From Elysia chlorotica (lineage: Eukaryota; Mollusca; Gastropoda; Plakobranchidae), in the NCBI GenBank assembly GCA_003991915.1, contig RQTK01000980.1, positions 87,501-151,500 of the forward strand: a DNA stretch of 64,000 nt. Reading direction: 5' to 3'. The translations under genes and the position numbers were made by a program. The first letter of the stretch is position 1. Each line of letters opens with the position of its first letter. Below are positions 51,901 to 63,339 of the stretch, one piece after another. The notes under the pieces are model-generated. The model searched no databases and was not told the origin of the DNA. It saw nothing but the letters and a program-made list of their open reading frames with translations.

Positions 51901-54900
51901 CTAACTCACAAATGTCAAAAACATTCCATTGAGACAACCATGCCATCTATTCGCCTTAGATGAGTAGGAAACGGCAAATTGGATTGTTTGAAAGTATATC
52001 TTGACTTGACAATGGGGGGCAAATCGGGTATTTCCGTATAATCTAGCTCGGAACTGTACAGAAATTACCAAGAAAATAAGAAGTATCTTTTATATTCTTA
52101 TTACCGAATCTTCAGACCTCACGATATCTGCGGTTTGCTTATTAACCAATAAGCAAACCGCAGATATCGTGAGGTCTGAGGATTTGTTTTTCTTCCCTCC
52201 GATGGTTCCTCAGGTACCGAACAGGTAGTGAAAATAAAACAATTTCCCGTCCCTGAATTTTAACATTATTGTTAAAAATTACGATCGGATGCACTAGAAA
52301 AGCTTGGTACTAGATCTAGAAGGGGTGTTACAATGCATATACATCCAAGGGGAGCGGGTCAAAACGAAAGCAACCTATTTTCGACATACTGCCAGTCGTA
52401 GGAGTAACTGGTGCTTTTACTGTGTTTTAGATACATGTATTCACATTGGCGCATTATAATAACAGACACAGGTCCAAACAATGACATTGTTGACCTATTA
52501 TCAATACTGCTCAAAGGAAAAATTCTACGATTTGCACTGTAATACTGTTACACATTTCCTCACACATAGGCCTGATCAGGTAATACTATTATTATCGATA
52601 CAGTTCAAAGGAAACCTCTACGTTATGAGTTGTGTTCCAATAACGCATTTATTTTGCTAACAGGTCAGATCAGCAAAAATCTGTGATTTGCGGACTTTGT
52701 GGGAAAAGAGGTAATTGCTGAAAAAGTAGCGGCAAGATCAAAATTGCGGATTTCCGCGAATCCGCGGAAGATTATGATCTACGCTTTATGCACTGAAATT
52801 TTCTCTATTTAATAAACAAGTCTATTATACATTGTATTGCAATTTAAAATTATAATATTTGTGTTTAAAAATCTAAAAAAAATTGATAGAAGAGGACATA
52901 AAAAACAAGACCAAATTTAAATAACACATACTCACCATTTTCCTAAAGCCTCACACCTTCGTGAAAGCAACCCAAGAGCCACGTCTGTTTCATTGGGACA
53001 GTTACCCAATACAAGACCTATGCTGACAGCAAGCTCCAACTCATGCCCCCTTATCAACTTAGACAACGCTCTCTGAAATTAAAGAATCAAACCATTTTTA
53101 TACAGACGACACGTTTGTTTCTTTGCTATAGGATTTTTTTAGTTTCTATGAGAATAATAAGACTTGTACAAAATACAAGAATGAGATAAATATCTGGCTG
53201 ATAATGGCCAGAAAACATCCAAGAAAGCTTATGCTTTGTATCAATTTAGTCACACTGTATCGATTAGCACATCCTTTTCTAATCTTGCCATGTATTTGTC
53301 AAACTGTATCTAAAACATCAAAATTAAATTAACTTTTGTCATATTTGAACTACAGTTTGATATTTATGCAATTAACATACATATATCATGGATGAATATA
53401 AAGATTGAGTAACATCTTGTTTGTTATATTTTCTTTATCATCAGTTATGGAAGAGAAGTCTCCACAGATTGTGCACTTTACCTTTGCCTCCTATAATTAT
53501 TGAATGTAGTAAAATAAAATAAAAATATGTAGATGGTCGAACAGTTGTTCACAAGAGCTGCTGAAAGGTTTTCTCTTTCAATTCAACCAAATTAATTTAC
53601 AGCTATATTGGAGACATTGAACTGTCATCTAGTTGCACTTTGCCTTAACTAGCCCATTGTTACTTTCCCCTCTAGATCAAGCATTCAAATCTATCATATC
53701 CAATGATATTGATAATAGTTCTATACATTTGAAGCCGTTTTTTCTATTTTTGCAAACTTCATGTATACACAGCTTTTGCATAATCCAGGGATCCCAAATT
53801 TTGTTCTACTTCCATTGGCTCAGCGAAGTGAAGACTGAACAATATAGTGATGAAAAATGTATACAATACCACTACCATAATGTTCCAGTAACTTCTTACA
53901 TAAACTTAATAAGGACTGATCACTTATTATGTGTATCCCTAGGGATTCCTTTTATATTGAGCATAGATCTTACTCTGTATAAATCTGTTCAGAAAATTTA
54001 GGGACAAAGCATGTAACTTCTCAATGACTGATTCACCAATACTTGAATAAAGTCCAATCTTACCAGTCTCATGTAAGGCTTGACCAAATTTCTTGTATAA
54101 TATCCTAGTTGAACCAGTTTTCCTGACATGCTTTTTTTTTGCAACACACTACAATGCTTATTTAATACATATATAAGGTATTTTAGCTACACCTAAAACT
54201 GATCTTTTCTTAATATAATGTGGACCTACACGTGCATCATCCACAGCTAAATGGCAGCATGCAGCCAAGGCTGGTGACCCTTTACGAAAATGGCTGTCAG
54301 CTAAATTGTTCATGGTTTCTTCTATTAGTCTGAAAATAAAATAAGAAAAAACATGAAATCCATGAATATGTGGTGTTAATCACGTGACATGTTGATTTTC
54401 GAAATAAAACGTTTTTGTTTTGAAGGGATTCTAATAAATAGCATTTTAATTTAGCCCTAAAAAATGACTATACCATAACAAAGTTATTTTGTGCAATAGA
54501 AATAATAATTGATCCTTAATCTTTAGAACCCAAGTTGACTTGAGATGGCTTAGATTTCTCTTACATGCAAGATAACCATTTATAGTGAAAACAAAGTCTT
54601 TTGCACTACAAATAATATTCCCTTATTAGAACAACAATTTTCATGTACTTTTAAAATTTTCTTGCCTCATCCAAACATGTCTAATAGAGTTTAAAAAAAA
54701 GGTTACTGTAACTTTATCAACGCTTCTAACCTGTCTCCTTCTCCTTCAAAATTGTCTTTCTCACTACCAGAGCTGCTACCATTAACATCTTTTGATTTGG
54801 TACTGGGCTTGGTGATAGAACCCTCCGCCGCACTCTGGGCTATTGTTGTGGCATCTGCAAGCTGACCTCTAGAGGTTAAAAACGTTACCAGTTGATCAAC

Positions 54901-56177
54901 ATCACCAGCTGCCACACTATAGGGCAACACATCATCATCATCTTCTGCCATGAGAGCTGTGCAGTATCTGTTATTACCAATAAGCAGATATATTAACCAA
55001 AAACCAAAAAAGTACCAACTTATAAATGAGTAAAGTTAAAAAAAGATTCCTACCTTTATATTCTTTAAAAATTCTTGTGAGTAAATTTTTTTTCAGCTTA
55101 TGAAGAGCTTAAGACCAGTTTAATAAAATTCATTTTAACAATTGCATTATTCGCCTTTCTCAAAAGTCACACTAAAGCCAAGTATTTTGGGCTTAATATT
55201 GGACAGTTTGGCAATGCCTAAAGCTTTGATGGCACTGATCAGCCCCACTTGGTGCCACTGCTGATGTGTCATAAATATACAAAATGTACTGAAAAATTCA
55301 GTTATATACCTGCTATTCAATTTTATCCAGTAATCCATTGAAACTGATGGTGCAAGGGCCAATGCTTTCACCCACTGAAATAAAAAAAGTTATTTTCTTA
55401 CAAAGTCACTTATTCTACTTCCTCAAAGTTAAAAACCTTAAGCAATGTGATTGAGAAACGTCATTAAACTGCATCATTCTTACAGGCCATTTTAAACAAT
55501 CTTTAACCCATTCTTTTACCAAAAAAAAACTTGACCTTGACTAGATGAGTCTTTAAAAATTTAGGTTTATCATTGAAGCAACAATGCCTCTCAAGCAATA
55601 AGCCTGATACTGAAGCTCACAGTAATTCAAAACATGTTAACCATTACAAGCTGAAAAAATATTTTTTTTTTAAACTTGTTTTATTGAAAATAAAAATGAA
55701 TGCAATAATCAATGAAGATAAGTACATCTTAGAGTTGTAGAAGTATATTTTGTTTACATGAAAAGAAAATACTTCTTTAAACCTCTTGTACATATCAAAA
55801 TTCTACTTGTTCTTTGGCTCTTCAGCACGACAATAATTATTTTTTGGATACTTTATTATTTACATGAAAATAAATAGTCCCACATAGGTTTTTTTCGAAA
55901 ATTTATTTAAGAAAAATATAAACAAACACATTTATCTAAAAAAAAGTCAATTGGAAAAAAAGACAATCTAAGGCGGCAAAATTTGAGCAATAAAATATAC
56001 ACTTCTTAAGGAATTCAGTACCTCTCCTAATTCTACCATGAGCTCACAGTAGCGCTGGATATTGCCAAGCTGAATATGGAGTTTGGCTGCCTGTCGAAGT
56101 CTCTCTTCTCTGTTGGGAGCACCAATTCCACCTCCAAACCTAGACATTTTAATCATCTCCAACTGTTGAGCTTCCGA
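45902..56177 (-). CDS. WDR17: WDR17 (WD repeat-containing protein 17), last twelve exons
   Basis: WD40-repeat protein of uncertain molecular role, expressed in vertebrate retina and testis. Minus-strand exons: 56022-56177, 55310-55374, 54731-54967, 54230-54329, 52936-53072, 51284-51395, 50253-50397, 49640-49742, 48990-49091, 48662-48754, 48059-48218, 45902-46021 (TGA). All phases agree; 510 codons including the stop. Matches to the human C-terminal region: KMSRFGGGIGAPNREERLRQ and IQRYCELMVELGE; DDDVLPYSVAAGDVDQLVTF; ALAACCHLAVDDA; KLIRGHELELAV; REYVQYYLLSPTPERGLELG; YVGALVALRRQYHPIV; LPSHSDVHVSIL; and the invariant-looking end SLNEALMWAKVNPFSPLGSG. This part is alpha-helical, TPR/clathrin-repeat-like, not WD40. 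The WD40 propellers lie right of the window. The acceptor of exon 48059-48218 could be 18 bases further in. Confidence 0.93.
46421..47055. other. Assembly gap
   Basis: Undetermined bases abutting a (GAA)n repeat. Confidence 0.99.
47056..47139. repeat. (GAA)n microsatellite
   Basis: Twenty-eight uninterrupted GAA units from the edge of the gap, so the true length is unknown. Confidence 0.95.
52107..52184. repeat. Near-perfect inverted repeat, 37-bp arms, 4-base loop
   Basis: Left arm 52107-52143 contains CAGACCTCACGATATCTGCG and ends GGTTTGCTTATT; loop AACC; right arm 52148-52184 is its reverse complement with one mismatch (36 of 37). Confidence 0.95.
52497..52676. repeat. Two diverged tandem copies of a 90-95-bp unit
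   Basis: Both copies run ATTATC(A/G)ATAC, then TTCAAAGGAAA or CTCAAAGGAAA, then CTACG, then AGG(C/T)C(T/A)GATCAG. A partial earlier copy may lie at about 52445-52490 (GGCGCATTATAATAACAG, then ACAGGTCC). Confidence 0.6.
53073..54229. other. WDR17 intron
   Basis: AT-rich; nothing recognised. A 122-codon open frame at 53633-54001 shows no family resemblance. The other WDR17 introns longer than 300 bp (48219-48661, 49092-49639, 49743-50252, 50398-51283, 54330-54729, 55375-56021) likewise hold nothing beyond short A/T runs and a small (CA)n at about 49147-49165. Confidence 0.6.
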
Positions 56178-56699
56178 CTGAGCATCATGAAGAACAAAAT
56201 AGAAAGAAATGTAATTCAACGCTAAAAAGAAACTCATTTAATGAGATGAACAGGAAATATTTCTCTAAATATATACAGATTTCTATGACTACTCAAATTT
56301 ACCTTCATGAAATCATCATCAACAGGTGCCTTTGCTTCATGGTGTTGGCAATAATGTTTAAAATTCTTCAACCCTTTATTGCCAAAATTACCAACACTTA
56401 CTTTTTGATGTCAAACCATGGAGCAAGACTGTGTATCATTTGTTCTTGTTGCCTTCCTCTTCCTCGTTTTCCCTCTAATTTCCCTGCACTGATATGGTGT
56501 CATAAGTTTTACCTTCTCATAAGTTGAACCATTTAAGCCACCTGTCTCACCGTATTCTAGTAAGCAATGATCCTATTTCTCTACTTTTCTAATACTTAAG
56601 TGCTGTTCTTTTTTGTTACTCGATGAACAGCTTTTTATTTTTAACCAAAAGGAGAAACTGCCACAAAGTTACAATGCGTTTCTCTTATGTGGAATTATT

Positions 56700-57480
56700 A
56701 GTAAGTACTAAAAATGACAGTCCGTCGATATTGACGATGGCGATCTGTTTTCGGCATGGTCAGGTTGAACAGGCTCTCATGTGAGCCAGCAGACCAGACC
56801 GTGATATGCAGAGACGCTGGCAGATGGTGCATCGGTGATCACCAGTGGTAGGTAGTGAGTATCGACGCTCGTGTGGCCGTTTGTACTATGCTAGCAGCAC
56901 TTTCTGAACGGCCTACTTGGCGATCTTTTTTTCCTTCACCACCACAGATTTGTCTCGTACCTGCTCCTGTCATGAGTCATGTGTTCCTCTTTAGCGTATC
57001 CTCATAGCGCTGTATTTGTCCACTTTACGCCCCGCCTCCTTTCTTTACTTCTGAGTATTGCAATGTATTGGGAAGTTTGCTACCATCCATGCGGTGCACA
57101 TGTCCAGCTCAGGGGAGTCAAACGGAGGTTATGAGGGCCTCAAGACTAACTCTGGGACACGGTTCTGCCATTTGATGTGGATGATTGCTCTAATGTGTCG
57201 GGATTCCACTCTACTCAAAGCCATTATATGTTTTGTGGAAGTGAATGTTGCATCCAGTGGCATAAAGTAGGCACGACAAAACAGCAACAGAGTACACCTT
57301 TCTTTTGGATTTCTTGTGGGTGCTGTGCTGGTTCCTGAGCCGTTTCTGTAGAGATCCATATGCATATTTGCGCCCTTTCCACTTAGAGATCAGTGCCGTT
57401 TGAATTTGTGGCGGTATTTAATGGCACGCTGAGCAGAGACTCCATTTATCCTTACACTACTCCATCAGTCTTTATAGTTG
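56700..57480 (-). mobile_element. Decayed LINE 3' end with terminal C2H2 zinc finger
   Basis: On the minus strand it reads VYSVAVLSCLLYATGC and HIRAIIHIKWQNRVPELVL, matching the LLYA(C)ETW and LR.I..IKWQ..VPDTEVL blocks at the end of a common LINE type. Further 3' comes CTICQRLCISRSGLLAHMRA, a C2H2-type finger like CP.C.R.FRARIGLISHLRTH in that group. Several stops and frameshifts interrupt it. The final bases before 56700 carry the ATCG/GACGG-rich tail typical of these elements. Confidence 0.65.
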
Positions 57481-57768
57481 AGGATTTGGTTGAATGCAAA
57501 GTTTCTATTTGCCTCGGGGTTGTATTTACAATGTTTGGTTCATAAACAACAAAAGCATCAGTCAATGTTGAATTTCTAATTCGGTGATCTTGTTGTGTCC
57601 ATTTGTGTTTAGAATCTGTAATCTTTAGAAAAATATTTTTTTACGCATAATTTCAAATCTTAATGGTCTATAATTTACCCTACACAAAAGTGAAAGATAC
57701 CAAAATAATCACATAAATCGCTTTACTCAACCTTTTTTAACTTTAAATTGGCAGAGTTAGGTTTTTAA

Positions 57769-58069
57769 AAGTTGCAATGAAGACGGTCTATTATCCGATG
57801 AGATTAACTTGCAAAATCGCTAATCAGATTCATTAATACAAACTTCGGAAAGACAAATATTTGTCATCATCTGGGCGCATCTGTTAAATATTTCACTTTT
57901 GTATCGGTGTTGCATGTTTGTCTTTGTTTTTAATCGCATGCCAACTAACACCCTAACCTGTACTTCACTAACTACACCCAACCTCACGCTGTTACAACAA
58001 TGAAATCATAGATGCACCCATTAGGGCAACTTTAAGAGTAATGCTAAGGTGCCGTCTTCATCGCAACTT
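57769..58069. mobile_element. Candidate MITE, 18-bp inverted ends
   Basis: Left end AAGTTGCAATGAAGACGG (57769-57786); right end is the reverse complement of AAGTTGCGATGAAGACGG (58052-58069), so one mismatch in 18. The 265-bp interior is non-coding. Target duplication is not clear. Confidence 0.45.
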
Positions 58070-58639
58070 AGGGAGAGTTTTGGTTAACAGGTGTTGATTT
58101 AAAGTAATTACGAAGGGTCCTGAATATATTTTTGTCTAGTCTTGTAAATTTTGTTTTGCTTGAGTCAGAAACAAATATTGAAGATTTTAAGGATTAGTCG
58201 GTTTTCTTATCTGTAGTTTTTTTCAATTCATGTCACTGATTGCAGATTATGTCGTCTTGCTGGCAATAATAATGGTTCATTTTTATCTTAAGATTGGTTC
58301 CAATGTGGCTGAAGCGGTTGTGTATCTTGATGCAAAGTACGCGTTAAAATGTGTGCAGTGTCCTAGTTATCTTTTTTTCTCTTCTGATGAAAGTGTAGTG
58401 AGTGGAGAGCCAAAGTCTATACTTCTAGTCCCTATCTCGAAAGGCGTGTGGCAAGTGAAATTTGCCTTATTGTAAACAAAAAATTGTTAATATCAAAGTT
58501 CTACAAATTGATAGGGAACGACTATTGCCATTTAGGACTCATCAGATTACAACTTTCTGTTCTTGTCTGTGTGATTAAGCTGAGCTGCTTTAACCAAAGC
58601 GAGTTTCACTGTATTGCTTTAAGCGCAGTCTTTGCTAGA

Positions 58640-58758
58640 CAAGATGTACGCACTGTCTGTGTGGATTCACGTAAAATTGTCAGACGTTAGTATTGGGATC
58701 CGTCCACAATAATAGCAAATATAGTGCTGACGTTGGATGCTAAGCAACCAACTCATCT
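58640..58758 (+). repeat. SINE copy lacking the head
   Basis: Contains GCACTGTCTGTGTGGATTC, AAAATTGTCAGACGTTAGTA, GGGATCCGTCCACAATAATA and TGCTGACGTTGGATGCTAAG, then CAACCAACTCATC. It is the clearest core plus 3' end in the window. Confidence 0.7.
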
Positions 58759-59787
58759 TAAGATGTAACCTGCCCTGCATGTAGATCCACGCGTGTGACT
58801 TGTGGTTGGGCGATGTCGCAATGATTGGTGTGGTTAGATATGTGTGAAAAGGGGGGTGGGGCGTTGCAATAGATTGTCACTGCGCTACGTTTGGCCTAGG
58901 GTTATAGTTTTACTTTTTATCAGCTCAGTTCAGCGATACTATGATTTGTGCAAATTGTTTTTTGTTTTTGTTTAATCAAATGTAAAATTCAATTTAGGCC
59001 CCCAAGCTGTGAAAACTGTTATCTAATTCTTTTTTTTTACACCATTCTATCATTTGACAATTCAAATCCGTAGGTTTTTGTTGGGATTTTTTTTCATAAT
59101 TTTTTACATGCCTCTTTCCTCTGGCGTTTTGCTGCCTGCTTTTGGAATATACTATGATTGATATCGCTCCATTAGCGGTATTATTTGATAAGATCTTTCC
59201 GCTTAAATTATAAAAGATGATACAATATTTATTACTGTTATACCGTTAAATTGTTTACGAAACCGTGAAATATCAATGTCATTGTTATTATTCCTATATT
59301 GGCAATAATTATTTCTACAGGATTTGTTCTATCTCGATTGGACCGCTTAGTTTCGCACCAATTGGATATGTCAGTATATTTGATGGGTGTCAGCGGAATG
59401 AATAGGTGTCAGTATAATGTCAGGTTGAGCATTTAAGACAGTAACAAAGCAACCAATCAACCAGTTCATCTCATTGTTGCATCCCGATGGTAAACAATCA
59501 GCAATCTTAAACACAGGATGCTTAATTCAGTACCAGTACACGATGTGCTACCTTTTTTACGAGCTGGCAGCGCGTTTTACCTATTTTAGTTTTATTTCAT
59601 TCAAGATATCAGTTTTGTCAGAATTTAGCAGTGTCACTGGTCCTGTTGAAATCTAAAGATAACACGTTTCGTAACCTTGGTTTACGTGTTCCTTTGAATT
59701 GTAATTTCTGTTTGCTTTTGGTGCCTGTCTCTTTCGCTGTATTCTTCTGTTTGTATCCATACGTGGGGTGAAAAAGGGGGGGGGGGG

Positions 59788-60062
59788 GTGTAGGGAGACT
59801 GGTGCAAGTGGTAAAGATATTTGAATATCCCAATGGGAAGATTACCGATTCGAGACCCAGGTTCGGTTAAAAACGTCTCGTGCAATTTTGCCCTCTGCTG
59901 ATCGGTTCGTGTCAGTATTTTTTAAAAATATGATCGACTGAGACATCCTGTTATCCCCGCACTATCTGTGTGGCAAAACGTAAAATTGGCAGTCATCAGT
60001 CTTGGGACCAGTCCACAATGTAGCCTTTCTGCTTACGTTGGGCGTTAAGAAACAACTCAACT
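59788..60062 (+). repeat. tRNA-derived SINE, nearly full length
   Basis: The head contains GACTGGTGCAAGTGGTAAAG (A-box region) and ACCGATTCGAGACCCAGG (B box). Then come the shared core ATCCCCGCACTATCTGTGTG, AAAATTGGCAGTCATCAGTC, GGGACCAGTCCACAATGTAG and the 3' block TTACGTTGGGCGTTAAGAAA. Confidence 0.75.
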
Positions 60063-61004
60063 CTACATTCCTAAGCCTTAGTCACCTTCAACGCTACGTC
60101 CATGCCTGTCTCTTTGTGATTTTCTCTCTTGTAAACAAAACAAAAAAACTAATACAAAACAAAACAATCGTCCTTAAATCGTTCATTCGCTATGCGTCAT
60201 TTGATTTTATTAGACCGATGCACGCCTAAAAAGGTTATAAATACTTAACTTTTTCATTGCTGCATTTTATTTTAATTTTTTTTCCATCTCCAGGCAGTTA
60301 ATTCTTGTTTCTTTGTATAGTCAACATTTGCGTGTAACCACTGCTTGAATAAGCATTGTCCTGTCATCGAACATCTTGCACTTTTAACTGAAATGTTTTA
60401 TAAAGTATTTGTCTTGATTCTCACATTAATTCATACGACGGAATGCAGGAATACATTGCGGATTTTTTTAAATTCTATAATAGGAATCCGTGTGGGATCT
60501 GCCGGGTCCTTTATGTTTAACTTTTCGATTAAAAACAAAGGTAGAAGCACATACAGTTCTTGACTGCTTTTAAAAATCTCAAGTCTAATGCAAACTAAAG
60601 TCCTTTTAGCTTATACTTGAAATCATATTCTTGGGGTTGCCGTCTGAATTTTACCTCGGAAGTATTTTGTGTTAAGAGATGTCTAAAATTGTGTTTGTTT
60701 TTTCTGTTTCATAGTGATTCAATGTACCTTTTGACACCAATATTTTTGGTGATGTACATTGATTGCAATGATTATTTTTTTTTTAATCCATCTTCAAAAA
60801 GCGTTTATTTAGTTTTTGTTCATGGTTAATTTGCTTCATATTGAGAGAATAAAGCAGTAAACAAATTATGAATATGAAAATCATAATTTGAAAAATAGGT
60901 ACGGTTTCAATTGGATCGTGAGGCGTTCGCATGCCAAATATATTATGTACTAGCAAAAGTGTCTCCAGCTCAACCAATTTTGGCTTTTCTGCCTTGTGCA
61001 AATA

Positions 61005-61973
61005 CGAGGGCAGGCTGATAAATAAGGGCCGTTTTTTAATAACTTTTTTATTTGAAGGACTACAGAAGCAAGTTACACATCAAATGAAAGCTTAGAGTCT
61101 CACCTATCTGATGAACTATCATTTTTCAACATAGTCACCATCGCGTTCAATACAGTCCACCTTGGTTACAGGAAAGTCTTGGCAAGATGGGTACCGAGAC
61201 AGCTCACTGTGGAAATGAAGGCACAGAGGAAAACGATCTGTACACAACTGTTGGAAAGATTCACTCATGACGGCGAGCGTTTTCTGCGGAGCATCATCAC
61301 TGGTGACGAGTCTTGGGTGCATCACTATGACCCAGAGAGCAAGATGCAGTCTATGCAGTACCGACACAAGAACTCTCCAGCCCCGAAGAAGTTCAAAGTC
61401 GTCGCATCAGCTCGAAAGGTTTTGCTGACAATATTCTGGGACATGGAAGGTATCGTCCATATTGAGTTTTTGGAGCAAGGCACAACAATAAATTCAGAGA
61501 GATATGTGTCAACTCTGCGTGCATTGAAGGGCCGACTCAGACGGGTTCGACAGGACAAAGTCAAAGACGTTGTCATCCAGCACGATAATGCTCGGCCACA
61601 CACCAGTCGCCAAACCCAGTGCGCTTTACAGCAGTTGGAACTTCCTACCATACCACATCCGCCATACAGTCCTGATTTGGCCCCGTCTGACTTTTTCTTA
61701 TTTCCTTTGCTGAAGAAACATCTCAAAGGAAATCACTATGAAACCGATGCAGAAGTTGAGGCGGATGTTCGCTCTTGGTGCCGATCCCAGACACCAGAAT
61801 TCTTCGCCGACGGAATGCGAAAACTTGTACAACGCGATGGTGACTATGTTGAAAAATGATAGTTTATCAGATAGGTGAGACTCTAAGCTTTCATTTGATG
61901 TGTAACTTGCTTCTGTAGTCCTTCAAATAAAAAAGTTATTCAAAAACGGCCCTTATTTATCAGCCTGCCCTCG
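61005..61973 (+). mobile_element. Mariner-type (DD34D) element with 143-bp inverted ends
   Basis: Flanked by TA on both sides (61003-61004 and 61974-61975), as for Tc1/mariner insertion. The left arm 61005-61147 begins CGAGGGCAGGCTGATAAATA; the right arm 61831-61973 is its reverse complement with only two or three mismatches. Usual mariner ends are about 30 bp, so these are unusually long. The element is only 969 bp against roughly 1.3 kb for a whole mariner and lacks the transposase 5' third. Near-identity of the arms and an open catalytic frame point to recent activity supplied in trans. Confidence 0.93.
61179..61859 (+). CDS. Mariner transposase remnant: catalytic domain, no DNA-binding domain
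   Basis: The frame reads HLGYRKVLARWVPRQLT (linker of mariner transposases) from about 61158 and stays open to the TGA at 61857. It carries TGDESWVHHYDPESK (first Asp), IQHDNARPHTS (second Asp) and PPYSPDLAPSDFFLFP (third Asp). There are 34 residues between the last two, the DD34D signature of mariners. About 226 residues against about 345 in whole enzymes; the two helix-turn-helix motifs that bind the inverted repeats are missing, and no ATG precedes ARWVPRQL. The C-terminus GMRKLVQRDGDYVEK lies partly inside the right inverted repeat and looks about eight residues shorter than usual. It is likely inactive on its own. Confidence 0.88.
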   Translation: MARWVPRQLTVEMKAQRKTICTQLLERFTHDGERFLRSIITGDESWVHHYDPESKMQSMQYRHKNSPAPKKFKVVASARKVLLTIFWDMEGIVHIEFLEQGTTINSERYVSTLRALKGRLRRVRQDKVKDVVIQHDNARPHTSRQTQCALQQLELPTIPHPPYSPDLAPSDFFLFPLLKKHLKGNHYETDAEVEADVRSWCRSQTPEFFADGMRKLVQRDGDYVEK

Positions 61974-63339
61974 TACATTTAGATTAAATAATAACAAAAA
62001 ACATCAACTAATACTTAAGTGCTGTTCTTTTTTGTTTGTGTTCTCCATTGTACTTTAGCATTCTCCTTTAAAACATTCCAATACTTCTATTTTCTTCTGC
62101 ATTGGTTTAATTATTGTCTATGCCACACATCCACACATTAAGACAGGTTAACACTTAAGGTCTCTTTGTCTCATGGCGATTGACACGTTTTTTTGTAAGC
62201 AGAGTGTTATGTCTTTGAAAAAAAATTTTCCCTATGCAATTCTTGAAATAACTTCTTTGCGACTTCTGTCATCTTGTGTGATGCTAGTGTCCAAAAATAT
62301 AGAGGATATTTGTTAAACCGTTATTATACAAATTATACAGTTTAGCAAATCAATATAAACTATTGCCCAAGGTACAACCACTGCTGTGCACAAGTAAAAT
62401 TTGCGGGGCCACATGTGAGCTAGACACTGGGATGGGAACCAATTAGGGTGAATTGAAAATTAAATTTTTTGTATGTATACATTTTACCTAAAATTATAGG
62501 TTGTCATCACAATAATGCAGAGTATTTCTAGTTAAAATAACAAACCTATCCTTGTTAAACTCTGCATAGCATTACACCACAATAAGAACCAATTAATTTT
62601 ATTCAGCATAATATCTAATAGAAGAAAACTCTAGACTTCTTTCTGTGTGCAGGCATGATTGACTGAGAGCAATTAGTCTCAGTTTCAAACCTTACTCACC
62701 CCTTTGAACCTTGTGATATGCTTTCTATGAACTATGGCAGATGAGTAGGCAGGGGACAACATCATAACATCTTTGCCTTTGAGCACTGAAACCAAATCCC
62801 AAAGGTTGGTTGTGCCACATGGATGCTAGATGGAGGAGAAATTGATGGCATTTTAATACAGGGTAGCATGTTCAGGGAATGTAAAGTATCCTTTTTTGAA
62901 GTGTCACTTTAAACGTTTATTTTTCATTAAGATAAGGCATAAAAACATATGTGAGGCAACCAAGGTGAATCACTGGGAACAAATCATAATTTTGTATTTT
63001 TGAGTAATTAAGTCCAATAGTACTTTTGAAGGTTGAAAAAGGTATAACTTAATCATTTCTAGATACAGACATAATCACTTTCAAATAAAACATAAAGAAG
63101 TCAAAATAAAGTAGTCTTTTCATGTTTATAGCAATTTGTGTGTGAAAAGCCTGAACTCCTTAGATATTAGCTTGAATGATAAATGAGCTAGGCCTATGTG
63201 CACAGATGATCTCAAATCAGAAACTTATTAAGTTATGAAAATATTAATGAAATACATAAAGTCATTTACTTAGAATATCTGCACTAAGCAATAAACCCCC
63301 TAAAGATTGATATCTAATTCTTATCTCATTTAGAGAAAT

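Larger units (their letters stand above)
51396..52935. other. WDR17 intron with hairpin and diverged tandem repeats
   Basis: Non-coding. It holds a 37-bp-arm hairpin at 52107-52184 and two or three diverged copies of a 90-95-bp unit at about 52440-52676. A short self-complementary patch (GCGGATTTCCGCGAATCCGC) lies near 52745. Confidence 0.7.

Noticed and set aside
61119-61367. Minus-strand frame ending in CIERDGDYVEK as a second transposase gene
   Set aside because: Only its last residues are transposase-like; they come from the inverted left arm, and the rest is antisense of the sense-strand transposase.
62690-62830. Segment with GGTTGTGCCACATGGATGCTAG, similar to GGTTGTGCCATATGGACAGC near 2728
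   Set aside because: The shared word is too short to support a repeat family from two occurrences.
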